Part shown: in pieces, positions 49,764 to 60,985 of the stretch | Layout of the letters: the number at the start of each line of letters is the position of its first letter | Numbering within the stretch: position 1 is the stretch's first letter | Source of the DNA: Sipunculus nudus | Taxonomy: Eukaryota; Annelida; Sipuncula; Golfingiida; Sipunculidae | Length of the DNA stretch: 64,000 bases | Direction of reading: 5' to 3' | Assembly (NCBI GenBank): GCA_026874595.1 | Contig: CM049313.1 | Coordinates: forward strand, 66,470,159-66,534,158 | Program-made: the position numbers and the translations under genes | Notes under the pieces: model-generated | Database searches by the model: none | What the model saw: the letters and a program-made list of their open reading frames with translations, nothing else | What the model was told of the DNA's origin: nothing

Positions 49764-50177
49764 ACGGGGTGACATAAAAGCGGACCGAACTGTCTCGCTA
49801 GTGAAGCTTGATTTTCTAGCGAAGCGGTTGGTTCTCCTGACTTGTGGGCCACCGTTATGGGTTCGAATCCCGGATCGACCCAGAATTTTCCCCTGAGCAA
49901 TTTTTCTTCGTAACAAAATTGGGGCTTGTCCAAGGTGGCCCAGGGAATAAGCTCACCAAAGTGTGACTCCTGGGATAATGAGTCTTGTTCTGATAGCGGA
50001 ACGCTCTTAAGAGGGGGTTTGTTACGAGTTGACATAAAAGCGGACCGAACTGTCTCGCTAGCGAAGCTTGCTTTTATAGCAATGCGGTTGGTACGCCGGA
50101 CTTGTACGCCACCGTTATTGGTTCGAATCCCGCGTATCGACCCAAAATTATCCCCCGAGCAATTTGTCGTCGTAACT
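49760..50177 (+). mobile_element. TRIM-like miniature LTR retroelement with tRNA-like promoter in each LTR
   Basis: LTR1 is 49760-49915 (TGTTACG...CGTAACA, with 7-base perfect terminal inverted repeats). LTR2 is 50020-50177 (TGTTACG...CGTAACt). The LTRs are about 85-90% identical by eye. The 104-base interior starts aaaTTGGGGCTTGTCC, like a retroviral/Gypsy primer-binding region, and ends in a polypurine tract (AAGAGGGGGTT) directly before LTR2. Both outer flanks are TA repeats. There is no gag or pol. Each LTR has an A-box-like and a B-box sequence, listed separately. Alternative: a tandemly duplicated tRNA-derived SINE. Confidence 0.65.
49817..49870 (+). promoter_or_regulatory. Pol III type-2-like A and B boxes in LTR1
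   Basis: TAGCGAAGCGG (49817-49827) fits the A-box consensus TRGCNNARYNGG loosely, and GGTTCGAATCC (49860-49870) is a perfect B box. The spacing of 32 bases is normal for a tRNA. The acceptor stem does not pair, so this is tRNA-derived rather than a functional tRNA gene. LTR2 has the same B box at about 50119-50129 and a decayed A box (TAGCAATGCGG). Confidence 0.7.
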
Positions 50178-50200
50178 ATATATACATTCTTTTAATATAC

Positions 50201-50204
<4 letters not shown>

Positions 50205-50246
<42 letters not shown>
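50205..50246. repeat. (TA)n microsatellite
   Basis: Right-hand TA tract near the miniature LTR element. Confidence 0.95.
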
Positions 50247-50247
<1 letters not shown>

Positions 50248-50375
50248 AGTGTATAAGCTTTAATGGACTCAGGTGCTTAAATAAATCCTTGAAATGTACC
50301 CAGAAGAAATATTAAGGTGTTTTCAGCAAACCAAAATTCATTCAATACCTGTTTTTGTTGGGTTTTATTCAGAAA

Positions 50376-50379
<4 letters not shown>

Positions 50380-50452
<73 letters not shown>

Positions 50453-50456
50453 TATT
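50380..50456. repeat. (TA)n microsatellite
   Basis: About 75 bases of nearly pure TA. Confidence 0.95.
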
Positions 50457-50696
50457 CATTTTTTTTAATTATCCGGTATATCTTGTTTAAATACTTTATC
50501 ATCCTATTTAAACACCGTTTCAACAAAAGAATAAACATGAATCATGGCCATATTTCGCTCATATTAGCTTGGTCACAGTTTAAACAGATAGTCATTATGT
50601 AATCCGGTGGATTTCATACTTTTATGCTCTCTTACACATGCTTGTCACTAAAAGACAATATTTGAACTGCCTAAGTTAATTTGCATGAAATTTGAA

Positions 50697-50920
50697 TTAT
50701 AAAGTTATTGGCCGTTTTACCCCCCTGCGATTTTATTACATTATGGGCCGTTTTACCCACTCGCGATTTTATAACAATATGGGCAGGGTATGGTTATTAA
50801 AATATGGGCCGTTTTGTTATTACATTATGGGCCGTTATTACATTATGGGTCGTTTTTATTACAATATGGGCCGTTATTGCTTTATGAGATGGTTATTACA
50901 TTATGTGTCGTAACAACATG
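50697..50920. repeat. Inverted minisatellite array, right member
   Basis: ATTACATTATGGGCCGTT and related ~20-base units, the reverse complement of the main form at 46835-47110. Confidence 0.75.
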
Positions 50921-51004
50921 GTTGCTTTCTGCTGTTGTTGCGGAACCTAATAACAACAGATCACGTAATCGTAACGACGCAAATTTCAAACGGAGATAAA
51001 AAAA

Positions 51005-51791
51005 AAAATCAGATTCCGTAAAACTAGGCAGCGTGAAATGTCTAGGGGAATAAATAAAGAAGTCAGTGTTTTTTTGTTAACAAATAATCATAACTTATTC
51101 TTAGAACAATCCTACCATTACAATACACTAAATAAATACAATTACACAGTATAACAATAATACAAATGTACAGTACCAGAGTGTCCGGATCCTAGGCTTT
51201 GATATCTAGATTCCATCACTGTCACAGCTCAACAAGAGACCTTTAACACAAATAAACCAGATGAACAGTTCATGTAAATCTTCTCAGAGAATAGTCCGCT
51301 TTAATCTCGAAAACAGTCTGTTGTTATCCAAAAGTAAAGTTCTGGTAATTATTCCAAAGGCAAACTGAAGACAATCCGTATACAGTCTGTAAAAGTCAGT
51401 AGAATATCTGTAAGTTCTGCAATTATCGGAAAGGTCCGAAAAACACTGACGAGAGAGTCACACTCTTCCGTGTCCACTGGTATTTTCTCTCTGCCGGCTC
51501 TTAACACAGCCCCTATTTATAGCCTCCTCACCCGAAGCCAAAAACTTCCATTTTCACGAACATTTCAAACACAACAATATACACGCGCCCATAGCGCAGG
51601 AACTGACCCGAAACTTCCAGACTACAACGAACCCTGTGTCTCTACACTCTGTGAGCAAGCCGGAGTTCATCCACTGCGGTTTCCATAGCAACGCACAGGG
51701 CCCGCGATTAACACGAAACAGAGTGCCAACGCCAAATCCTGCACATAATAAAACAGATACATGTAACAATATAAAACCGGTACATGTTACA
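51005..51791 (-). mobile_element. Probable LTR of a retrotransposon, minus strand
   Basis: On the minus strand it would begin TGTAACATGTACCGG (51791). A TATA box, CTATAAATAGG, lies at about 51510-51520. Directly downstream, the sequence (ggctgttaagagccggcag...) is rich in short exon-like, non-coding sequence typical of an R-U5 region. The 3' boundary is unclear and no internal gag/pol is seen next to it, so it could be a solo LTR. A cellular promoter on the minus strand is the alternative. Confidence 0.4.
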
Positions 51792-52430
51792 CCATTTATA
51801 TAAAATTATACACCAACCTTTGTCGTAATAATCTTCCAGTCGGCTACAGCATTTTAAACATTCTCGAAGCGTGGCCTTTGCTGTTGAAAAAAAAACAAGA
51901 AAAGTAAATCAATAGATATGAATTCAGAAAATGATTAAAATACGGCAGTACAAAATAAAATTAGTGTCCTACGGATTCGCTGCTCCTATTTGGTGGAGAA
52001 TTTTAGGTCCTTGTTGATGTTGCTTATTTGTATCATACCACAAACTCCCTGAAAGAATTCTTCATGGTAAGGAAAATTGACTAAATTAAGTGTTAAGCAT
52101 ATTCAACGTTTGAAGAACTTAAACGCGTTTTGTATTTTATAGACAACCTTGCAAAAATCATCATATTGTGTCTCATCCAGCAAATAAAAAAAATGAGAAA
52201 ATTTCGCCCCTTCGCACCAACATTTTTGTTCTGTACAATTTTTAAGTGTGTGGCTTAATTAAATATTTTCCTTATATTTCCATGTAATATTTCTATAAAC
52301 TATATTTATTTTACATGGATTGTATAACTTGTTATAATAACTTATATGCAGCACTCCCAAGAGCACAGTTGGTGGCGTTCAGCAGTCTGTAGGGGTGGAG
52401 GAAACTGGACGATACGGAAAACCACCGACT
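51792..52430. other. Intergenic sequence without recognised features
   Basis: AT-rich, with no supported frame or element. Confidence 0.4.
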
Positions 52431-52434
52431 TTAG

Positions 52435-52545
52435 GCGGGCTATACTACAACCCACTCTCATAGCAACGCCAGGGATCAAACCTGGGTTCCCAACTTTCCA
52501 CCGTTTAATCCCTCGACTGTCAAGACCCCATTTGATTGTCTTTTG
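52435..52545 (-). repeat. tRNA-like SINE head, minus strand
   Basis: On the minus strand, GTCGAGGGATTAAACGG resembles an A box, and AACCCAGGTTTGATCCCTGG carries a B box (GGTTTGATCC) within a T-arm-like stem. The tail was not delimited. Confidence 0.4.
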
Positions 52546-54026
52546 TCAACAGTGTTTTGAATCCAATACCCGCTGGACTTATTCCATGTTTAGTAGAAAG
52601 TGCTCCAGGAGTTATAAGAGGGTCGCCTCAGTGACGCCACCTACAATGGCAATGTAGTTCAGGCCATTCAAAAAATATATATATATTTCTACAGACTCTT
52701 GGAACATAAAATACAGTGCGAGCGAGCGAATTTTTCTTTTCTTTTTTTTTTTTTCCTTTGAAGATATGCTCTGAACACAGCGTGTGACCTTCCGGGGACC
52801 TTCCACTCACACGCTGGGAGAAATGGAAGAATTCTTCAGGTTTGGCAAGCGACCAAACCGACGCTTGGGTAAGGTTAATTCTGATTTGCTCAGCGTTTTA
52901 ACAACGATGGCCCAGGCGAAGCTCGTGCGGAATTGCAAGAGGGGAAATTTGCAGTGGGGATCATTGAATGACATCAGCTCACACCAGCAGGTTAGTATAG
53001 ATACTGTCCTGAAAGGTTACGATTGCATCCTGCGTATACCAACGGGGGTGGTTAAATATTATGCAGAAGGGGATTCCACAGAGACAGCACCGCCTGGTGG
53101 CCAAACCTGACGGACAACCGTGGTTTCATGCAGCGGTAGGTGGAGCTTAATGTTGAACAGAGCGTAACCGCTGCTAATGGAGCGTAGTGTGGACACTGTT
53201 CGTGAAATTTGCTTCATTTGTTGCAATTTTATATATGAATAACACAAGGTTTAGTCCATTTCCTTTAACCATTTGTTCATAGGGAATTAGTGAAATAGAA
53301 AAGATGAGCAATATTAGCAATTTCTATATTTGCAACAAAAACGAATGAACGAAAAATGGGAGGCATGAATCCTTTTTTGTATGGTCTTATCAAACTGATT
53401 ATCAAATAACCATGTTGGTTAATTTTAACACTGCTTCGTCTTAAGAAGTCACAGGTATATAGTATAGCAGTGAAATTTATCACGCCCCGCCCGAAAGAGT
53501 GACGTGTAATGTTTCATCTTGACAGGCAGCTGTTTATAAACAGTAAAATGCAATTGACTTTCTGTAACAGTAGACGGTGTGTTAGCTATTTTATCCTATC
53601 CCGTGGAAAAGCACATGTTCAGGAGACCGAGTAGCGAGATGATTCTTTGACGTCAGCCGTTGTTGTTAAACCAGTCGCGTCCCTAATTTGTCCCGCCATT
53701 TTTGCTTTGTTATAGTTTCTTTATATAGCACCGGTTCATGAAAAGCAGACTTGGGTTAATTTGGTTGGAACATTCCCGTATCGTTTACACAGCCTTCTAT
53801 TCACCGGTCTCATCAGATGGAATGTTGAAAAGTGCCGCAGGGAAGAGATAATTATATTCCTACTCGTGTTCTCTAAAATATTTCTTTACTTTGCCGCATA
53901 ATGCAGTCTTGGTACAAAAAATTGTATAGTGATTTTGGTCTTGCAATGACCGTGAAACGATGTTTGAATATTTTACCTCTTTTATTATTTGTAGTTTCAA
54001 GTATACGATGGCTGCCAAAATATAAA

Positions 54027-54028
<2 letters not shown>
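52546..54028. other. Intergenic sequence with one unassigned frame
   Basis: The 108-codon plus frame at 52784-53110 has mixed composition but no recognisable domain, splice context or start environment. I do not call it a gene. Confidence 0.35.

Positions 54029-54029
<1 letters not shown>

Positions 54030-54062
<33 letters not shown>
54030..54062. repeat. (GA)n microsatellite
   Basis: Pure AG/GA run. Confidence 0.95.
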
Positions 54063-54066
<4 letters not shown>

Positions 54067-54880
54067 TTCAGAGAGAGATAAGGTAAACATTTTGGTGGAA
54101 TATTTCTGCAAAGGAGGATGGCATTTTGTGTTTTGCTACACATGGAAATTTTAATATTGGCATTATTGGCATATAAATAAGGAGTGACTTTAACAAGGTT
54201 ACGAATGCTCAGCTTTCACTTTCAATCGTCCAGTTCCCTACTGAAATCATGAAAACTGAAAATTAACATGTTAAAAAGAATATGCTCTTACAGAATGCAT
54301 ACCTTGTGCCAACTGAATGAATCAACAACGCACTATCTCTCATAGAAGCCAGCGCGACATATTAGACAAACATTAAAACGCTTGCAAAAGTCATGGGAAA
54401 ATGCTTGTTCCGAAGTTAAATATTGTTTCTTGTATAGTAATATACTCGAACACAACTATTTTAGAATATCGTGTCACAGTTTACTTTAAAAATCAAGGAT
54501 ACCAATATACAATTATCGATTGGTAAAAATCAATGCGATTATCAATATCTCTGATAAGAAGCAATACGAATTTTAGATGTGTTTGGCAGAATCGATATGA
54601 CCAAAATAATTCTTCTTTAATCGCAAAGGAACAAGTTTATTTAAAGTTCTCAAACAAAGAATGATAAAAACCTGTGAAGAAATCTTAAAGAGAAAGAAGT
54701 GTATTAAACAGGAATTCTTTCCATATAGTTTACTCTAAAGTGCAAATAAATTTCACTTTTAATTGCTTCCTTGTCATACAAAATAGATATTATATCTACC
54801 AAACTATGCTGATTTTCGATAATCACATTCATCCAAAACCTCTGTTTTACTTTGATCGATGACTAAACCGGGACAGAACA
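54063..54880. other. Intergenic sequence without recognised features
   Basis: AT-rich, with no gene visible. Confidence 0.4.
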
Positions 54881-54889
54881 TTGGTAGAG

Positions 54890-55175
54890 CATTTTGTTTT
54901 TGATGGAGGCGCGGACCAGACCGCTTGACTTAGCCGGACCAGCAACCCACAATGCCGGACCGCTTTCCCTTAGACTTTATTATTATTAATATTATAATTA
55001 TTATTGCGACATCTTGTATAAATTTGATTTATTTTTTATTTAAAACAATTATTTCTTTTAAATTAATTAAAATTATTATTGAATAAATATACCGGACCGC
55101 TAGGACATGTCCACTTTTGGTACCGGACCGCTTACCAGGGGGTGGTCCGGTCAGGCCGCATATCTACTCTCGGCC
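54890..55175. repeat. GC-rich 'ccggaccgc' repeat around an AT core
   Basis: GCGGACCAGACCGCTT, GCCGGACCAGC, TGCCGGACCGCTT and TACCGGACCGCT(T) recur on both sides of an AT-rich centre, and GGTGGTCCGGTCAGGCCGC closes it. This suggests a small TIR-type element, but the ends do not align well enough to define one. Confidence 0.35.
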
Positions 55176-56448
55176 TAGTCTCGTGTATAGCCTTTACCAA
55201 TATATACTGAGGGGATTGATGTTTTATCAAATTCTGACCATCTCTCCCTTTTTTTTCTGTCTTCTCATATCTCAGAAAGATGTTGATGAATTTTAAATTT
55301 ATTTTGGGAAGAGGCTGGTTTTAAAAAGGGGGAGATAATCCATGGTCAAGGCAGGATGCAAAGTTATGATTAATTCTTGATTTTTCAGTTAAAACTACAT
55401 CCATTAGGAACGCTGGTGTTTCGCCTTTATTTAATTCTCGCAGATATTTTAGAACTTTGATGTTTATAGCCATGAATTTACATACATGTTAAAAGCTGGT
55501 GTCCTTGATATAAATGTTCACATTTAATCTAAGCACATCTGACCACATATTATGAATCTTTAAAAATATTTTTATTTATATGTTGCCTTTCTCTGTTGGC
55601 TCATCGCGGGATATAAAGACCTTAACATCATTAACTTTTGGGTCGTTGTGAGTGTTCTAAAGTGTTCTAAACAAAACGATGCTTGTCTCACTTAGTTTAA
55701 TAGCCAATACTCCATAAAATAATATAATAATAAAATATTTTTAAAGCTTTAGGTGCTAACGGGGTGTTAAAACGTAGGGTACTCCCAATCTCCGCTACTT
55801 TTATGTCACAATTTGGCATTGCCATTAATGATACCTCGAGTCATACAGAATTTTATCTGAAGCGTGATAAAGAACCTAAGTACAACAATTTCGATAGCAA
55901 TATGGCTGCCCTATATGACTGGAAATGAAAAGATATTACATATATGAAAATAAAATAAAAAAAGTATATACAACACAAGTTTTCAAATATAATTAAATTT
56001 TCAATGATAACCTGTGCATACAATTTTTGTCGTGGCTTATTTGGTATAAACATTTTTTTAACCACTGCCCTCTTAACACAATTAAGAAAGCAAGGAAATG
56101 TTTAGAACGCTCTATTTTTGCATCAAAAGGACAAAATGACAGTGACATTTATCATATTTATAGTTATCTGGTTTGTAGACAGACAAGAGTCTCCTAATTA
56201 AAAAAACGAGCACTAAAATACAAAAAAAAGTCAACAACGGGACACGATTTCATAAAAAGAGTGTTAGGTAAAAGCATGGTTATTACAGCATATATTTGAA
56301 AAGGTAATTATAAGAAGCATTGTTCTGATAAAATGCCGTTGATCTTGTTTCATTTATGACACGCACAACAGTACCCAATAAGGAGACAAACATTTAATGT
56401 GTTTCTTATAAATTGTTTGCAACACCACTGTTTAGTTGAATAATTTAA
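55176..56448. other. Intergenic sequence without recognised features
   Basis: Short AT-rich frames only. Confidence 0.4.
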
Positions 56449-56855
56449 TTCCCTCCGAAAGGAGGATATGCGCTCATCTCCGTTCGTGTGTGATTGTATG
56501 TGTTTGTGCGGTTTTTTTTTTCACAACATAAGTCACGCAATGAAAATTATCATATGAAATTTTCACGGCATTTCTGGATTGGGCCATGGAAAAATCCATA
56601 CAGATTTTGGTGTGGATCTGCCTCATGATCTGGGTCCCGGAAGGACTTCCAGGGATATACAAATGTAGAGTCAATTATGCACGAATGAACCCGGAAATAT
56701 GCTCCGAAAAAAAGTGAATGCAATCACGGGTTGGGGGAACCTCTGCCCGAATGAACCTGGGAGTATGGGCCGCATAAGAGAGCAATTAATACAAAAACCT
56801 TAATTAAGGCCTACATGGCGGAGGCCTGCATTCCTGAGACTGCATATTTCTAGTT
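56449..56855 (+). mobile_element. HINE-like element (family 6)
   Basis: It begins near TTCCCTCCGAAAGGAGG (hairpin CCTCC/GGAGG-like). It has TTCACAACATAAGTCACGCAAT and a tandem 'gaatgaacccggaaatatgc'/'GAATGAACCTGGGAGTATG' pair, and ends ATGGCGGAGGCCTGCATTCC...catatttCTAGTTT. A fragment of the same family lies at 28968-29260. The CTAG|TTT end matches families 1-3. Confidence 0.5.
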
Positions 56856-57780
56856 TATTTGTTCTGTGACTTCACGAGACAAGCCATTTGAGGAGAGACA
56901 ACGTGTTTGGGCTTTAACTTCACACGAGAAGATCATAGAATGCTATATCCATACATCACCTATTTTGTATTTACATTTTTTCCCAATGCCCTCTTAACAC
57001 AAATAATAAAAGCAAGGAAATGTTTATGATTTAAAGTCAGGAGCAGCATTATGGACATGGATAAATGTATCTTGTGATTTGTGGGTCTGTGCGAGCACGA
57101 GGGGTCAGTTCATTTGATCAACAGGTCTGCTTGGAAGCTGGACGAGACAGCTTACCGTAGTCCAACTTGCACTTCAACATTTTAATAGGGTTACTTCCGG
57201 ACACTGTGAAAGTCAACGCCCTGAGCTTACACCATTCGAGTCCGATTGCAATTAAGAGTCCAGGCAGCCATGACAACCCGACTTGGTAACGTTAGGCAGT
57301 TATAATTGGGCTGGTAAGCCTACTTGAGTCGTGATAAAAGCCATATCGAGGAATGCATCGCAGGGGTCTTCAATCAATTTGTAATCATATTGTGGTAAAT
57401 AGTCCATAATCTAAACATTATGCTACTAAAAATGAATACAAGAGAATACATGTGAACACACAACCCAAACTGGAATCCCGTCTCTATGGTAACGAGTCGT
57501 TTCCTGTACTGCGTACAGGTTGCTGCGTCTGGTAACCCGTGCGAGCCGTGCCTGTATTCATGTGGTCAGAAACTTAACAAACATGCAGTGGGGTTAACCA
57601 ATATTCTGAAATAAAACGGAATTTTTCTCGCTCATGTTTGGTGTTGTTTGAAAGTATATTAAAAATGCTAATGATTAACTGGTTTATGTCAAAATATTTG
57701 AAATTGAAAATATTTGCATCCTCATGGGGCCTTATAATGCGTTCCTCAACCCTAGATGTAAAGGCACTCTAGCAGCCAGT
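56856..57780. other. Intergenic sequence without recognised features
   Basis: Nothing coding is supported. Confidence 0.4.
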
Positions 57781-58262
57781 GATCTGGCCGTAATGTCAGA
57801 GGGCCGATATGGCGCTAGAGTTCAGGCCGTTCGATAGATTCTAGTCCAAGTCCACCTTCCTCGAGTCCGAGTCGATTGGATCCCTACTCCAAGTCTGAAT
57901 CAGAGTCCAATACAAATCCATTGTTTAGAGAAATTTAAAAATGAAACATTGATATACGTGTATTTTACGTCTGTTTGCATACGCTTTTTACCTAAATTTT
58001 TAATTACATCCAGCTCCTAACGTAGAGCTGGAATTCGTATATATAGTCTTCTTGTTGTATTCTGTTATTTAATTCGCACAGGCATGTATGTCCTGTAATA
58101 TGTTACAGAGATTTTACTGGACTCGAGATTGATTCATTATGATTTCCCGAGTCTTAACCTACGGGTCCGGAGAACAAGTCCGAGTCCGGGACCCTCGAGT
58201 CCTAAATTAAGAATGAATTAACTCCGGACTCGAGTCAAGTCCGCACTGGAATTCTACATCAC
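57781..58262. mobile_element. Possible hAT-like MITE rich in 'gagtccgagtc'
   Basis: The left part has agCAGTGATctgg and CCTCGAGTCCGAGTCGATTG. The right part has GGACTCGAGTCAAGTCCGCA and ends ctacATCACTG. The CAGTGAT ends and inner GACTCGAG/CTCGAGTC blocks are inverted. The outer repeats are short and no 8-base duplication was confirmed. Confidence 0.4.
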
Positions 58263-58559
58263 TGTGAAAATTTAATGTACACATCATCTTGAGAGATTTT
58301 TGCATGGTTTTAAAACTCCCTAGAGGTTATTACCGAAAGCAGCCGAAGTGCCTCCATCGTCGCTTGGAGGATAAAGATCCATAGTGCACCCATGCAATAA
58401 GTGACGAATTTAAGCATGTTTGGCCTAATACCTGATCCAGTCAATGACCCACTTGCATGGTCAGTAAATGTGAAAAACAGGTTTTAAACAGGCCTGGTGA
58501 GGAACCACCGAGGAACCCCCATAAAAGCGCACTCGTTTGTGAGTGGAAAACGGTCGTTT

Positions 58560-58672
58560 GACACTTAAGCCTACAGAGCGCCCACCCTGAGTGGGGACCG
58601 ACCGTGAAAATCCATCTTCGCCTCAGCTGAGATTTTAACTCAGGTTCTCCTGGCTTTGTTTTACCTCAGACC
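58560..58672 (-). repeat. SINE fragment related to the one at 41426-41758
   Basis: On the minus strand, GGTCTGAGGTAAAACAAAGC, GAACCTGAGTTAAAATCTCA and GGTGGGCGCTCTGTAGG match the head and early body of the other copy, with about 25-30% divergence by eye. The 3' body is absent. Confidence 0.6.
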
Positions 58673-60900
58673 CTACCAACATATACCCACAAAAGCTGTT
58701 AATTACTATCATTTTTATTCATGTAGCAATAAACGAAATCAGAAAGGCGATAAAAAACTTTGTTATATAACGTTAACGTTTAATATTAAAAATCGTCCAT
58801 CAGACAGCGATAGCATCTATATATTTTATATTTTCTGCTGAGCTGATTTGGCCAAGGGTCACTCCTTTGTTCAAAACAAGTTGCTCCGAATCTAAGTGCA
58901 CATTTATTAACGGATAATTTCTATTACATGTACCCTCATGTCGTATAGGTATAACTAGGCTATCAAAATCCGCCAATAAAATCTCCAGAACCAATACCTG
59001 TTTCTGCATCTTTTATTATCTCAGCATCCGTAATTTAATAATAAAATTTGATTAGGCGACGAATGATTACGGAGACCATGGGTCCGTCAAAAATTCAAGC
59101 AACTCAGCCCGCAAAGGCAATTTATATTACCAGGAGTTTGAAAGGCAATAAAGCCGTACCAGTCATCCTAGTGGTCTTTACTGCTGTAGTGGTGTTATAA
59201 AAGGTCCGTTAGTGGTGTAATAAAAGGTCCGTGCTGCGGGGGACACAGCTGGAGTAAGGTGAATATCAAGCTTTTCTTCGCAACTCTTTGGTCATGTCTC
59301 ATTTCATCTGTACAAATCGTTTATATAGATCTCATAAATATTATTCAGATAATATTTCCTCGTAAACATTTAAGATTTTTTTTACTCATTACTGGACTAT
59401 TTTGGGCAAAGTAACTCCTTGGTCCGTAGAAAGCTTTACAAAATATTTTTTTCTGCTTTTCTTCCAACTGCTAGCCCTTCATTCTCCAACTGAGACCATT
59501 CATAATAGCATGGGCTTTTTTATCAAGGGTTGGGGGGGGGGGGGGGCATGTTCCCCTCAGTTTTTTTTAGGGATCGAACACGTTTTTGTTAAATCTCGAG
59601 ATAATAACATCAATCTGTTTGTAGTTTCATCATTTTCCTCAATAATCTCTTACTTATGCATCTCATAATAACAACATTCAGGATTTCGCATATGTGTGAA
59701 TTGCTCCATTGAATTATCAAAAAGGTTAGCCCGTTTTTCGAATGTTAGAGTCATGCCTAAAGTAATTGAAGGGACCTAATCACCTCTAAAGAATGTTGAA
59801 TTAACAGGAAAATAGGAAAAGCCCTGACTGACTTGGCCAAAAAATGTAATACATATTCCTCCTGGCTGAAACATCGCGGGTTGTTGCTCACAATCGGATC
59901 TCCAGTGAAGCGTCCTTGTTAAGGTAAACAGACATACGTGGAATGTGTTTACCAACACGCAGAACGATAAAAAGGTGTTAAAAAGCTTTATCCGAGGTAC
60001 TGAGACTGTGTGCTGGGATTCTTTTGCTTGGAAACTTTTGTATAAACTGAACTGATCGTGTAAAAGAATGTGCATAATATTGCACCTAATTATATCCCTT
60101 CAATGAATAATAAAGTGTTGTAAACTGAACAAAAATCACCTTCGTTAGGTGAATTTATATGCTTTAGAATATGTGGTGGAAGTGATGAAAAATATTATAT
60201 TCTGAGAGAAAGATTTTGTCCTGGTCGTCTTGAGGGGGAGGGGTGTTCGGAGATTTTGACCAGGTTTATCCTTTATTCTGGGTGGGGGTTGTTTTCAGAT
60301 GGTACTCATTCGGATTGTCTTCCTCACTTATTGTTGACAAACAAAGCGCATGCTTAACAGGTTCGTGAATGTGATCGTGACGTAACCCGAACCTTCACAC
60401 GTCAACATTTTTCAAACTTTCAACCGGTGTTGGTTTTCTTTGTTTTATTTTTAGGTTTCTTTTCCATTGTTTGGGAGATGTCGCACATGAGTACTTACAT
60501 ATCTCTGGTCACGTTTGTCTTGTTTTGTATTATATTCAGACACACGCGGACTGTGTTTTTTACACACAGAACCGTAACTACGTATATTAATGTATATATA
60601 AAACATTGGATATAGTGATTCCGTGTGCCGGAACGGTTTGGCCGGAAATCTTTAACTTCAAGAGATAATTCATTTAATAATATGTCAGTGCCACTTTCCA
60701 TTCAGCCACCTGCTTCCTATAATCAGTTTTGTCATCATTTGTCTCAGCGGTAATTGCTAATTAGCTCTGGCCTTGTCATTGTAATTGAAATAAGTGACCA
60801 TGTTTTCTACGCTCAGGTCCATTTGTCGTTATCTCACGGGGTTTCTTAAAGATTTGATGACCAAGGTCTGACAGGTAAATAATATCTGTGACATTTGAGG
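58673..60900. other. Intergenic sequence without recognised features
   Basis: It contains a small duplication (gtGGTGTtATAAAAGGTCCGT twice, 59190-59235) and a G-run at 59531. No gene is supported. Confidence 0.4.
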
Positions 60901-60904
60901 TGAC

Positions 60905-60985
60905 TGAACGTGGTTGTAAAAGTGGTTCAGGACACTAGACCTTTGAACTTTAAGTTTTGGGTTCCAGCCCCGTCCTTTAACACAA
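60905..60985 (+). repeat. Weak tRNA-like (SINE head) fragment
   Basis: TGGTTGTAAAAGTGGTTCAGG and, about 30 bases on, TTTTGGGTTCCAGCCCC (B-box-like). No body was recognised. Confidence 0.3.

Noticed and set aside
49860-50129. B boxes GGTTCGAATCC suggested two functional tRNA genes
   Set aside because: Acceptor stems and anticodon stems do not pair, and the two copies sit inside repeated LTR-like units.
52784-53110. 108-codon plus-strand frame with mixed composition
   Set aside because: No recognised family, no convincing splice or promoter context, and it lies beside SINE sequence.
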